Below, in pieces: positions 7,398-15,645 of a DNA stretch of 41,296 nt (position 1 is the first letter of the stretch; each line of letters starts with the position of its first letter). Made by a program: the position numbers and the translations under genes. Under the pieces are notes generated by a model, which did no database searches, was not told where the DNA came from, and was given only the letters and a program-made list of their open reading frames with translations. This DNA comes from Chloroflexi bacterium UBA6077 (GTDB taxonomy: Bacteria; Chloroflexota; UBA6077): positions 1 through 41,296 of the forward strand of contig DIXP01000016.1 of the NCBI GenBank assembly GCA_002436065.1. Direction: 5' to 3'.

Positions 7398-7616
7398 ATG
7401 GCCAGCGAGAGGGTTGATAGGACGGATGCATCGCCCGCCGCAGTGGTGGATTTCCTGGAAGGAGCCCAGTATCCCTGTTCCAAGCAGGATATCCTGGACC
7501 ACGTTGCGAGGCAGGGAGCACCCCCTATGGTGATAGATGCCCTCAGGCGTCTTCCTGACGAGCAGTACTTCAATCTGGCTCACGTGATCGACAGGTTCAG
7601 CAGCATGAGCCCATAG
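7398..7616 (+). CDS. DUF2795 small protein
   Basis: 72 aa, with GGAGG before the ATG. The sequence VVDFLEGAQYPCSKQDILDHVARQGAPPMVIDALRRLPDEQYFN fits DUF2795: a short helical domain with L.G..YP..K.D...HA...GAP..V...L..LPD..Y. The function of the family is unknown; it is frequent in Actinobacteria and related phyla as a small soluble protein. It is the last gene of the S2P-CBS run, 45 bases after the phosphoribosyltransferase. Confidence 0.8.
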   Translation: MASERVDRTDASPAAVVDFLEGAQYPCSKQDILDHVARQGAPPMVIDALRRLPDEQYFNLAHVIDRFSSMSP

Positions 7617-7673
7617 CACCACCATCAGTCCAAGGCTCCGCCAAATTGACCACAATAGGCGGCGAAGCCGCCA

Positions 7674-7777
7674 TACGGATGTAGCCGCAACCTTTAGGTT
7701 GCGCGTAGCCGGTTGGGGTAGAGGCGGGTTTGCCAACAGGTACGCGCAGGCTTAAGCCTGCGGCTACATTGGGACGG
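7674..7777. repeat. REPIN-like pair of inverted hairpin repeats
   Basis: Two REP-like hairpins face each other. The first has GTAG, then stem GCAACCT/AGGTTGC. The second is inverted, with stem GCAGGCT/AGCCTGC and then CTAC. Both keep pairing although the stem bases differ. Shorter GGCGGC/GCCGCC hairpins (about 7660-7672 and 7779-7793) flank the pair. A foot GTAG tetranucleotide and a pair in opposite orientation are the marks of REPINs mobilised by RAYT transposases. Related direct copies lie at the end of the window. Confidence 0.6.
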
Positions 7778-7816
7778 GCGGCTCACGCCGCCTATCATAA
7801 CCGCTGTGGCAGACCG

Positions 7817-10795
7817 CTACCCCATCGCTGGTGTGAGGCGAAGGGTCACTATCTTGTGAGCTGCCACCTCGAAGGTAAGGCTGTACCTGTCCTGCAGCGT
7901 CAACTCTTCAACCGCCTCCTCTATCAGGTTGGAGAGCCAGGCCGATTCCATCGGGAAATAGGTGCGTAGTCGCGCCTCCGACTTTCTGTCCAACAGGTTG
8001 TACAGTCGGACCACCAGATCTCGTCCGCCCTCTTCGGCTCGCTTCACCGCTGAGAGGACCAGGGTGGATGGCTCCAGTGCGACGAAGCTTACACTTGGGG
8101 CAAGCGGTCCGGGGTGCCGCTCTGTCCATCGAGCCTGAAGGGGACTGGCAAACCAGTAAGCCTTCTGCAGGGAGTCCTCCCATCCGCCTGAGTGAGGAAT
8201 AACCGAGTACTCGAAAGTATGGGTTCCCAGCATCTGGGCGCCGGGGGTGGGCAGGGCCGGTCCGGCAGCACCCTGCCGGGTTGAAAGATCGTCCCGGGAT
8301 AGCCACCCCACGCATCGGAGGAGAGTGAGGGCTATGCAAGGTCCCTTCCCCAGTGGGGCGACGTCGAACTCTGGAAGCCCCCGATTCGCGATCATCAGGC
8401 CTGACGTACCATCGTTTACGTCCACGAAAGCTAACTGGGGGTTGGTGGTGACGGGGTGCTCCACATATCCATCTACAGGCGCCGGTAGCTGGATCGGCCT
8501 CGTGATCACCGCGAAATGGCCGTCGGCATGGGAGGTCTGGGTGTCCAGTTGGGTTGGGAAGTGGACCCTGAGCCGGTGGTCCTTGGCAAGGTTGGTGACG
8601 GTAGTTCGAATGTCCACTCGAGCTACTTCGGGGTACAGGCAAACCCAGATGGACACTGGACAGTCGACGGTGTTGCCAGACCGAGCCCGCCGGTCCTCGG
8701 TGAGCCCCTCCGGAAGCGACATGGCGTATTCGATCCGCAGAGCCTGGCGGGCCGGGCCTGCCTCCTCCAGGCTTATGACCGGCCTTGTGCTGGGTCCTTG
8801 GACCAGTAGATCCTGGATGGGTGGGGAGTGGCTGTATTCGTCACCAGCGTCTCCGCCGTCGACTAGGGTGTTGATGCCCCACAGTATCGCCCCGCTCTCT
8901 CTGTCCAGGATGCGCAGGGAGCCGTCGTCCCGACTCACCTGGAGCGAGAGGAATTCGTTTTCCAGCACGCCCTCTTCCCGTTGGTGGAGGGGCCGGGAGC
9001 TGGCCGGCCTCAGCGTCTGGAAGTGAAACAGCCTGAGACCGTGGCTGGGTACATCAGGGGCAACGAAGCCGATTTCCACCTGATCCCGGCGCCGCACCCG
9101 AAGGCGGAAGTATTGAGCATTCCCCCTATCCACCAGGTTGGTGAGCTGCTTCATCCCGGCAGAGACAGCGTCGTAGTCATGCTCTTTGCCCGCCGCGGCC
9201 TCCACGTCTATCTCGACCGTGGATGGGTCGGAGCCCGGGGTAACATCCATCTTTGCTAGTGCCAGATCGGGAACCCTGTTCCTCAGCGCAGCCTTCACCA
9301 CCTTCTCTAGCAGTCGTAGCTTCCACCGCGGCCAATCTCGCCCAGGGCCTGCCAGCCGAAGGTAGCCCTGGAGTTCGGACCGGCTCAGGGTGGTACTGGC
9401 CAGTTCGGTGTGCTGCTCCCGCAGCAGTTGGAAGGGAACGTGACCCCCATCTGAGTCCGTTAGAGCGACCTCCTCGGGCTCTTCTGGCAGCTCGACCGTC
9501 GCCGTCACGAAATCCGTCCTCGGGCCGGCCTCGGAGTTGAACACCACTATGGCGCCCTGGGATGAGCTGCGGCGCAGGGTTGACTCCGTGTCGACACTGC
9601 CCGTCAACGCCTCCAACGCTCGCCCTGCAACCTGATCGCCGATCTGTTCGCACCAATCGTAGCGGGTCTCCATCTCCCGGTGCACCTGGTCTACGCTGCA
9701 GCCGCAGATGGAGTCATGAGGCTGGTTCTTCAAGAGATAGCGCCAGGCCAGCCGCAGCAGTCCAACGGGATCACCCAGCGCCGGCCTCGGTTGGCCGATC
9801 CCTACTGACGTGGACTGCAGAAGCAACGATGCGTAGCTGCTGAATGGCTCCGCCCATCTCTCCAGCAGCGTCTGGCAGCGGCTGTTCCGCTGCTTCAACC
9901 CGATCCTTGTGGAGAGCACACCGGCCAGCAGATGAGCAAGCTCCGAGGACCGCAGCTCGCCACGGAGGGTTCCCCATCCTGTCTCCTCCGGTGGCCCCGT
10001 CTCCTCCACGGCTTTGATCATCATCGGCAGGTTTCCGTGGATCAACTCGGCGTCGCGAAGCCGCCGGTTTGCCTCGGCGATCAGGTCGGGGATATCCGGC
10101 TGTGGCGCCATGTGGTCGTCCCCGTTCATCAGCAGGATGTGCCGTGTGGTGGCTCGCGGCTCCAGTTGGGCTCGGATGTGTGCGAGCCGTTCCATCAAGG
10201 CATCGGTGGATGATGGGAGGAGCGCCGCATTGCTGTAGCTGCCATAGAGCTGTTCCAGCAGCACACGGCTCCCGTCCGGTGCCTCCCAGTACGCTTCCGT
10301 GTGCTGAAGGGACCTACCGACGCCTCGCCAGAGCACGGCCGAGTCGATGCCAAAACCGGTCAGGATCTGGGGCATCTGCGCCACATGGCCAAATGGATCC
10401 GGAATGTAGCCGACGGACATCACAGGCCCAAACCGGGCTCCCGTCCGGCGCCCCTCCAACAGGTTGCGGACCAGGGATTCCCCGCTGACGAGGAACTCAT
10501 CCGGCATGACGTACCATGGTCCAATCAGGATGCGCCCGTGCGAGATGAGACGGTGAAGTTCCTTCTCTCGTTCGGGCCGTACCTCCAGGTAGTCCTCCAG
10601 CACTATGGTTTGCCCATCCAAGGTGAAGTAGCGGTATTCAGGCCTGTCCGCCATGAGTGTCAAGAGACTGTCCACGGTTTCAACCAGCAACGCTCGGAAC
10701 CGTTGAAAGGGCAGGTACCACTCACGATCCCAGTGGGTGTGGGACACCACGATCATCTTTAGTCTTTCCGCTGCGGGGCGTCGACGTCGGAACAA
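7817..10795 (-). CDS. GH38 alpha-mannosidase
   Basis: 992 aa. GH38 retaining alpha-mannosidases are zinc-dependent. The N-terminal catalytic domain opens with VVSHTHWDREWYLPF (HTHWDREW at 19-26, zinc ligands) and contains GYIPDPFGH with the likely nucleophile Asp133. WYVMPDEFLVSGESLVRNL (94-112) and PHDSICGCSVDQVHREM further on are also typical. The beta-rich second half fits the mannosidase C-terminal domains. The length matches bacterial MngB-like or YbgG-like enzymes. I see no signal peptide, so it probably acts in the cytoplasm on imported mannosides or mannosylglycerate; which one is unknown. The start is TTG at 10795, chosen because AGGAGGG lies seven bases upstream; the ATG 13 codons later lacks one. 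It is divergent from a GT9 gene. Confidence 0.9.
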   Translation of the reverse strand: MFRRRRPAAERLKMIVVSHTHWDREWYLPFQRFRALLVETVDSLLTLMADRPEYRYFTLDGQTIVLEDYLEVRPEREKELHRLISHGRILIGPWYVMPDEFLVSGESLVRNLLEGRRTGARFGPVMSVGYIPDPFGHVAQMPQILTGFGIDSAVLWRGVGRSLQHTEAYWEAPDGSRVLLEQLYGSYSNAALLPSSTDALMERLAHIRAQLEPRATTRHILLMNGDDHMAPQPDIPDLIAEANRRLRDAELIHGNLPMMIKAVEETGPPEETGWGTLRGELRSSELAHLLAGVLSTRIGLKQRNSRCQTLLERWAEPFSSYASLLLQSTSVGIGQPRPALGDPVGLLRLAWRYLLKNQPHDSICGCSVDQVHREMETRYDWCEQIGDQVAGRALEALTGSVDTESTLRRSSSQGAIVVFNSEAGPRTDFVTATVELPEEPEEVALTDSDGGHVPFQLLREQHTELASTTLSRSELQGYLRLAGPGRDWPRWKLRLLEKVVKAALRNRVPDLALAKMDVTPGSDPSTVEIDVEAAAGKEHDYDAVSAGMKQLTNLVDRGNAQYFRLRVRRRDQVEIGFVAPDVPSHGLRLFHFQTLRPASSRPLHQREEGVLENEFLSLQVSRDDGSLRILDRESGAILWGINTLVDGGDAGDEYSHSPPIQDLLVQGPSTRPVISLEEAGPARQALRIEYAMSLPEGLTEDRRARSGNTVDCPVSIWVCLYPEVARVDIRTTVTNLAKDHRLRVHFPTQLDTQTSHADGHFAVITRPIQLPAPVDGYVEHPVTTNPQLAFVDVNDGTSGLMIANRGLPEFDVAPLGKGPCIALTLLRCVGWLSRDDLSTRQGAAGPALPTPGAQMLGTHTFEYSVIPHSGGWEDSLQKAYWFASPLQARWTERHPGPLAPSVSFVALEPSTLVLSAVKRAEEGGRDLVVRLYNLLDRKSEARLRTYFPMESAWLSNLIEEAVEELTLQDRYSLTFEVAAHKIVTLRLTPAMG

Positions 10796-10867
10796 TCTCC
10801 CACCCTCCTGGGCCGGTTTCTGAAGCGGCTATCTACCAGGAAGGCCGCGCAACAAACATGCCATGCG

Positions 10868-10934
10868 AATCCGAGTAATGAGTAACGAATAGCGTTGTCG
10901 ATTACTCATCACTCACTACTTCGTGCCCGGCACG
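10868..10934. repeat. GAGTAATGAG-type inverted repeat plus hairpin
   Basis: GAGTAATGAGTAA (10873-10885) and TTACTCATCACTC form an imperfect inverted repeat around a loop of about 16 bases. It is followed by ACTACTT and the hairpin CGTGC-ccg-GCACG (10922-10934). The array-plus-hairpin arrangement matches the one at the end of the P1 peptidase gene. It sits in the divergent GH38/GT9 gap. Confidence 0.55.
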
Positions 10935-10987
10935 TGCCTTGCGCTCGAATAGTCCAAGTAGCATGCGCGCGGGTATTGGGAGAGGGA

Positions 10988-12091
10988 ATGAGACCAAGTG
11001 GCAGTAGTGGGCACCAGGTCTTGCTGATACCGTTCGCGCCAGGGATCGGTGATGTGGTGATGACGGAGCCCTTACTGCGAGCAGTGCGGGAGAGGCACCC
11101 GCACTGGAGGCTGACGGTGGCGGTGCGCCCCTATGCCGTGGATCTCTTGCCGCCGGGGGACTACAGGCTGGTGACTCCATTCTATTTCGTTTCCGAGGCC
11201 CCATCTGCCCTGAAGCCACTGCACCACATCCTGCCTCAGACCCTGCTGGCGCGGGCCGCGGAGCCTGCAATCAGCCTCAATTTCGGCCCCTTCGACCGGG
11301 TCATCAACCTGTTCTGGGCCTGGGAGAGCAGAGTCCCCTTCGACCGATGGTGGACACCGGCGTGGCCTCTGCAGCAAGGGGTCTCCCACGGCCTGGACGT
11401 CTTGGCTGCCTACCTGGAGGACAAACTGGAATTGGAGATCCCTGCGTCCGACCGCGTGCCGCGACTGGAGGTCAGTCGGGCTGCTGTCAACTGGGTGGAA
11501 AGATACCTGATGGAGAAAGATGTCCAGGGATCTCCTTTGGTAGCGATGGTGGTTTCTGCCGACAGCCGTCTGAAGTGGTGGGACGCGCCCAAATGGGCTG
11601 AGCTGCACGAATGGTTGAGGGGGATGGGCTGGCGAACGGTGATGGTGGCCCCGCGCGAGAACCGGCACGCGCAAGACGTCTACAACCACTGCCGTCGAAA
11701 ACCCCTCTGGCCCGCGCTGGAGCTACGGCAGGTTGCGGCCCTGCTAGCGCGCAGCGATCTTGTGGTAGGCATAGATACCGGACCTCTCCACATGGCCGGC
11801 GCATTGGGGACGCGCTGGGTCGGGCTCTTCGGGCCATCCAACCCTCACGTTATCGGCCCCTACGATCGTTCCAAGGGTAGGGCTGTAGTAGCAAGACTCC
11901 CCAAGCCGGCGACCTGCAAGGACTGCTGGCTATCCTTCAAGGGCTGGGGGGGTAGGTGCCGCACCCTCAGGTCCACCGGATGCACCACCCTAATAACGGT
12001 TGTCGAGGTGTCCGATGCGATCCTCTCAGTGTGTTGCGGCACACCCCTTGCATCCCCAGGCCATTTCGACCGTCAAACCGAAGAGGACTGA
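10988..12091 (+). CDS. GT9 family (heptosyltransferase-like) glycosyltransferase
   Basis: 367 aa from the ATG at 10988, preceded by GGGAGAGG. The open frame extends to 10895, but those codons are in a repeat and not protein-like. GT9 enzymes transfer heptose or related sugars from ADP- or NDP-sugars. Typical features are VLLIPFAPGIGDVVMTEPLLRAVRERHP at the N-terminus, DRVINLFW in the first half, VAMVVSADSRLKWW, and VVGIDTGPLHMAGALGTRWVGLFGPSNPHVIGPY in the C-terminal half. A short Cys cluster (CKDCW...CRTL..TGC) lies near the end. It need not make LPS; many monoderm-like bacteria use GT9 proteins for other glycoconjugates. It is divergent from GH38 and followed by a small membrane protein. 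Confidence 0.85.
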   Translation: MRPSGSSGHQVLLIPFAPGIGDVVMTEPLLRAVRERHPHWRLTVAVRPYAVDLLPPGDYRLVTPFYFVSEAPSALKPLHHILPQTLLARAAEPAISLNFGPFDRVINLFWAWESRVPFDRWWTPAWPLQQGVSHGLDVLAAYLEDKLELEIPASDRVPRLEVSRAAVNWVERYLMEKDVQGSPLVAMVVSADSRLKWWDAPKWAELHEWLRGMGWRTVMVAPRENRHAQDVYNHCRRKPLWPALELRQVAALLARSDLVVGIDTGPLHMAGALGTRWVGLFGPSNPHVIGPYDRSKGRAVVARLPKPATCKDCWLSFKGWGGRCRTLRSTGCTTLITVVEVSDAILSVCCGTPLASPGHFDRQTEED

Positions 12092-12165
12092 AGCAACCCA
12101 ATACCTGCTCATATAGGAGTGCCTAGTGCTCGCGCTGGCATACCCGTCGGCGCGAAGGAGTGCAT

Positions 12166-12573
12166 ATGTCTACCATCATGGATGCCATCGTCCTGTTTCT
12201 GGTGCTGCTGCCGGCCCTGCTCTTGGTCGCCTTGATCGTGCACAGCACCATGCCATGGCTGAGCAAGTCCTGGCGAGAGGCAGAGGAGCGGGCTGAAGAG
12301 TTGGTACGGTATCTGTTGACGGAGGAAGACTACGAGAAGCTCAAGCGAAACGGCTACCTGGATGTCCCTAGTCCCAACTATCCCCAGAGGGTGTATCGCA
12401 TCCCCGCTGGCGTGGGAACAGTGGCAGTGATCGAGGGCGGCCAGTGTATTGCCAGGCTTTGTGCATACTCCACCCAGCCAATTCCTGAACGGGAGTCAGT
12501 GCTGGTCCACAAGCTGATGATCGAGGGAAACGAGTACGACTACCTGCGGACGGCGAACCACCTGCCCTGCTGA
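12166..12573 (+). CDS. Unknown small membrane-anchored protein
   Basis: 135 aa from the ATG at 12166, which has AGGAG five bases upstream; an ATG two codons earlier is less well placed. One N-terminal membrane segment spans about residues 6-29 (IVLFLVLLPALLLVALIVHSTMP). It is followed by a charged helix (SWREAEERAEELVRYLLTEEDYEKLKRNGYLDVPSP) and a compact C-terminal domain (YRIPAGVGTVAVIEGG...RLCAYSTQPIPERESVLVHKLMIEGNEYDYLRTANHLP). I do not recognise a named family. The layout (anchor, helix, globular domain in the cytoplasm) would suit an adaptor or a regulator of a membrane process. The neighbours (GT9 upstream, convergent MerR-like gene downstream) give little help. Confidence 0.75.
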   Translation: MSTIMDAIVLFLVLLPALLLVALIVHSTMPWLSKSWREAEERAEELVRYLLTEEDYEKLKRNGYLDVPSPNYPQRVYRIPAGVGTVAVIEGGQCIARLCAYSTQPIPERESVLVHKLMIEGNEYDYLRTANHLPC

Positions 12574-12589
12574 CAGCCGCGAATGGCCA

Positions 12590-13177
12590 TCAGGGCAGCC
12601 CCGCCAACCGCCTCCACCAAGGTTTCGTTAGCTGCCGCTCCAGCTCTCGCACAAGGGCTCTCTGCTCCTCCAACAGATGGCTGGTCTGCCTGATCTGCTC
12701 CTTGGCATCGTCTCGCTCCTCCTTCAGTGCATGGAGGTAGACATCCAGGAAGCCCAGCGACTCCTTGAGGGCGGCGATGGTCTTGTCCTTGGCGGCGAGT
12801 GCCTCCTTGAGCCCTGCAATGGACAACTGCACTTCCTCGGAAAATGCCGCTGCGGGTGCTGTCTCATTCCGGTCCAGCACCTCCTGTCTGGGATGTGCCG
12901 CCACCGGTCTCTCCCGAGGAGCGCGCTCCACGACGGGTGGGCGGAGCCGGCGCTTCACCTCCTCGTAGGTGAGCCCCTGCGCCAGCAGCTCCTTCACCTG
13001 TGCCAGCACCCGCAGGTCCTCGTCGGTGTAGCGGCGCTGAGCTATGGGCTCTCCGTCCCTGCTAGCAACCTTTCGCGCCGAGTTGCTGAGTTCGTTGGCG
13101 AATTGCGAACTCCAGAGCCGAAGCGTGGAGGAAGCGATACCTAACCGCTGAGCAGCCTCCTGGGGACGGTACTGCAC
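12590..13177 (-). CDS. MerR-like HTH protein with C-terminal coiled coil
   Basis: 195 aa from the GTG at 13177, which has GGAG upstream; the ATG at 13189 is an alternative with no clear site. An N-terminal winged-helix MerR-type domain (YRPQEAAQRLGIASSTLRLWSSQF...RRYTDEDLRVLAQVKELLAQGLTYEEVKRRL) fills about residues 1-75. A linker follows, then a long coiled coil of about 70-80 residues (SIAGLKEALAAKDKTIAALKESLGFL...LEEQRALVRELERQL) and a basic tail, KPWWRR. It lacks a metal- or drug-binding domain, so it resembles RacA-type or coiled-coil MerR proteins that bind DNA and multimerise. A strong promoter and an 11-bp inverted repeat lie directly upstream, which fits autoregulation. The regulon is unknown. 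Confidence 0.8.
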   Translation of the reverse strand: MQYRPQEAAQRLGIASSTLRLWSSQFANELSNSARKVASRDGEPIAQRRYTDEDLRVLAQVKELLAQGLTYEEVKRRLRPPVVERAPRERPVAAHPRQEVLDRNETAPAAAFSEEVQLSIAGLKEALAAKDKTIAALKESLGFLDVYLHALKEERDDAKEQIRQTSHLLEEQRALVRELERQLTKPWWRRLAGLP

Positions 13178-13202
13178 GACTATCTCCATTGGCGAGATCG
13201 GG

Positions 13203-13274
13203 CTGATAGCGCCGCCTGAAAAACGCCAAGAGCCAAAAGCGGCGGGGATGACTGGAGCACGATGGCGCTATCAG
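13203..13274. promoter_or_regulatory. 11-bp inverted repeat, candidate operator of the MerR-like gene
   Basis: CTGATAGCGCC (13203-13213) and GGCGCTATCAG (13264-13274) are perfect reverse complements, 50 bases apart. The distal half overlaps the -10 and start of transcription of the minus-strand promoter; the proximal half lies in the leader. An arrangement straddling a promoter suits repression by a protein that bridges two sites. Confidence 0.45.
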
Positions 13275-13301
13275 TCTATTGCGCTAACATACAACTGTCA
13301 A
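13273..13301 (-). promoter_or_regulatory. Sigma-70-type promoter of the MerR-like gene
   Basis: On the minus strand TTGACA (13301-13296) and TAGACT (13278-13273) are separated by 17 bases. The -35 box is perfect and the -10 matches four of six. Transcription would begin near 13266, giving a leader of about 90 bases. Confidence 0.6.
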
Positions 13302-13527
13302 GTAGATGTGGCTCTGGCAGTTGTGGCAGCTCCATGTCACGAACTGTACGCTACGGGGCTGGACCTTGCCCGATTCGCCAGTGCGTCTGAACCAAGCCTG
13401 CTCAAAGGCATGGAGCCTGCTACTACAGAGTCGAGGGTGTCCCTCCGATTGAGTCATGGAAACGCTTGCTCACTCATCGGGGAGGCACCCTCACGAACCG
13501 GCTCACCCGAGGCGAAGGTAGGTCCAT

Positions 13528-15630
13528 TTGCACGATCGACATGGCCACCAGCGTCACGACGAAGAGGGTACCCCAGACCAGCAACCTGAGGGGGTCGTCG
13601 TACCCGGCGGGCATCTGCGGCAGGTCCACCCACCTCCCACTGCCGGCCACACGGAACGGCACGCCGCGGCTCACGAGGGGCACGACATCGAGGACTACCG
13701 GCGTCGCTTCTGGGTGTGCCTTGTCCTGACCCTACCCATCCTCTTCTACGCCGATCTGTTTCAGGGGTTACTGGGCTATACTGTGCCTGTCTTCCCCGGA
13801 TCTCAGCTCATCTCGCCGCTGCTTGCCTCGATTATCTACTTCTATGGGGGCAGCGTTTTCCTCCGTGGAGCCGCGCAGGAGCTGTCGGTCCGGACGCCCG
13901 GTATGATGACCTTGGTGGCTCTGGCCATCACCGTCGCCTACGGCTACAGCCTGGCCAGCCAGCTTCTGGTGATGGGGGAGCCGCTCTACTGGGAGCTGGC
14001 GACGCTGGTGGACGTGATGCTCCTGGGCCATTGGATCGAGATGCGCTCGGTCGGCCGGGCCAGGGGCGCCCTGGCTGAGCTGGCTCGCCTGCTGCCCGAC
14101 TCGGCGGAGCGGGTAGCGGACGGCCGCACCGAGGAGGTGCGCATAGAGGATCTAGCGGTCGGCGACCTGGTGCTGGTGCGACCCGGAGGCAGGATCCCGG
14201 CCGATGGCCGCGTGGAGACCGGCGCATCCCACGTCAACGAGGCGATGGTCACCGGCGAGTCCGCACCGGTGCCGAAAGCCGCCGACGCGAGGGTGATGGC
14301 GGGGACAGTCAATCTGGATGGCTCCCTGCGGGTGCGAGTGGACCGGATAGGGGAGGATACCGCCCTGGCCGGCATCATGAGGCTGGTGCAGCAGGCCCAG
14401 CAATCCCGCTCCAGAGCTCAGGCCCTCGCCGACAGGGCGGCCTACTGGCTCACCATCATCGCCATCGTCGCAGGGGCCATCACTCTCGTGGCCTGGCTCG
14501 CCCTCACGGGTGCAGCTGGCTTCGCCCTTGAGAGGACGGTCACCGTCCTGGTGATAGCCTGTCCCCATGCGCTCGGCCTGGCGATACCCCTGGTCGTCTC
14601 CATATCCACGACCCTCGCCGCTCGCAACGGCCTTCTCGTGAGAGAGAGGCTTGCCCTCGAGCAGGCCCGAGATCTGGACGCGGTCGTCTTTGACAAGACC
14701 GGAACCCTGACCAGGGGTGAGCATGGTGTGGTGGGCGTCGTCACCGTGGGAATGCCCGAGCAGGAGGCGATAGCCCTGGCGGCGGCCGCCGAAGGCGACT
14801 CTGAGCATGTGATCTCCCGGGCCATTCGGGCCGAGGCACAGCGGTTAGGGGTGCGGGTGTCCCCATCCCAGGGCTTCGAGGCGATACCGGGGCGAGGCGT
14901 TCGCGCCCTGGTGGGTATGAGCGAGGTTATGGTGGGTGGACCGAGGTTGCTGGAGTCGCTGCAACTTCAGTTGCCTGAGAGCCTCTGGGCTGCTAGCGAG
15001 CTGTGGGGCGAGGAGGGGAAGTCCGTCGTCTTCCTGGTCCACGAGGGTAAACCCCGGGCGGCAATAGCCATGGCTGACGTCGTCCGTCCGGAGTCTCGGG
15101 AGGCGGTCTCGCGGCTGAAGGAGATGGGGGTGATGGTGGCGATGCTAACCGGCGACACCGAGGCGGTCGCCCGCTCCGTTTCCCGTGATCTGGGGATCGA
15201 CGAGTTCTTCGCCCAGGTGTTGCCAGAGCACAAGGCCGACAAGCTCACTGAGTTGAAGCAGCGCGGCTACAGCGTTGCCATGGTAGGGGATGGGATCAAC
15301 GATGCACCGGCGCTCCTTACGGCCGACGTGGGGATCGCCATCGGTGCTGGGACCAATGTGGCCATCGAGAGCGCGGGCATCATCCTGGTTAGCAACGACC
15401 CGAGGGACGTGGTCAAGGTGATCCAGTTGAGCCGGGCCAGCTACCGTAAGATGGTGCAGAACCTGGTGTGGGCTACTGGCTACAACGTGATCGCCATTCC
15501 GCTGGCGGCTGGCGTCCTGGCCCCTCTCGGCATCTTACTAGCCCCCGCCGTGGGTGCGCTGTTCATGTCCGCTAGCACCGTCATCGTTGCCCTCAATGCC
15601 CAACTCCTTCGCGGATTGCGGCTTGGCTGA
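13528..15630 (+). CDS. CopB-type P1B heavy-metal ATPase
   Basis: 700 aa. Members pump copper or a related metal ion out of the cytoplasm using ATP. Seen in order: a His-rich N-terminus (about 13 His in the first 60 residues), the first membrane pairs beginning at RRRFWVCLVLTLPIL, TGES (242-245), the intramembrane CPH (345-347) that marks the CopB/P1B-3 group in place of CPC, the phosphorylated Asp389 in DKTGT, a HP-loop-like SEHVISRAI, and GDGINDAPAL (from 587). There is no CxxC HMA domain. Length is normal. The only possible start is TTG 13528, since a stop codon lies three codons before it; AGGTAGG precedes. It converges with a PH-domain gene. Confidence 0.9.
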   Translation: MHDRHGHQRHDEEGTPDQQPEGVVVPGGHLRQVHPPPTAGHTERHAAAHEGHDIEDYRRRFWVCLVLTLPILFYADLFQGLLGYTVPVFPGSQLISPLLASIIYFYGGSVFLRGAAQELSVRTPGMMTLVALAITVAYGYSLASQLLVMGEPLYWELATLVDVMLLGHWIEMRSVGRARGALAELARLLPDSAERVADGRTEEVRIEDLAVGDLVLVRPGGRIPADGRVETGASHVNEAMVTGESAPVPKAADARVMAGTVNLDGSLRVRVDRIGEDTALAGIMRLVQQAQQSRSRAQALADRAAYWLTIIAIVAGAITLVAWLALTGAAGFALERTVTVLVIACPHALGLAIPLVVSISTTLAARNGLLVRERLALEQARDLDAVVFDKTGTLTRGEHGVVGVVTVGMPEQEAIALAAAAEGDSEHVISRAIRAEAQRLGVRVSPSQGFEAIPGRGVRALVGMSEVMVGGPRLLESLQLQLPESLWAASELWGEEGKSVVFLVHEGKPRAAIAMADVVRPESREAVSRLKEMGVMVAMLTGDTEAVARSVSRDLGIDEFFAQVLPEHKADKLTELKQRGYSVAMVGDGINDAPALLTADVGIAIGAGTNVAIESAGIILVSNDPRDVVKVIQLSRASYRKMVQNLVWATGYNVIAIPLAAGVLAPLGILLAPAVGALFMSASTVIVALNAQLLRGLRLG

Positions 15631-15645
15631 GTGCGGCAGTTGGCC

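Larger units (their letters stand above)
13178..13527. other. 350-bp gap holding the MerR-like promoter; otherwise no gene
   Basis: The part nearest the MerR-like gene contains its promoter and operator-like inverted repeat. The rest (about 13305-13520) has no supportable gene: short frames lack ribosome binding sites and recognisable domains. The next gene begins just after an in-frame stop (13519-13521). Confidence 0.5.

Noticed and set aside
7617..7816. A CRISPR array in the repeat-rich gap after the DUF2795 gene
   Set aside because: Repeats are palindromic, differ in sequence, and have no regular spacers. They fit REP-type hairpins instead.
8247..9026. Long open frames opposite the GH38 gene
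   Set aside because: They are shadows of a GC-rich coding strand; composition is Arg- and Ser-rich without domains.
13474..13683. A minus-strand frame with a plausible hydrophobic segment (LLVWGTLFVVTLVAMSIV)
   Set aside because: It lies mostly antisense to the His-rich N-terminus of the CopB ATPase and has no ribosome site or recognisable family. Kept only as a remote chance.
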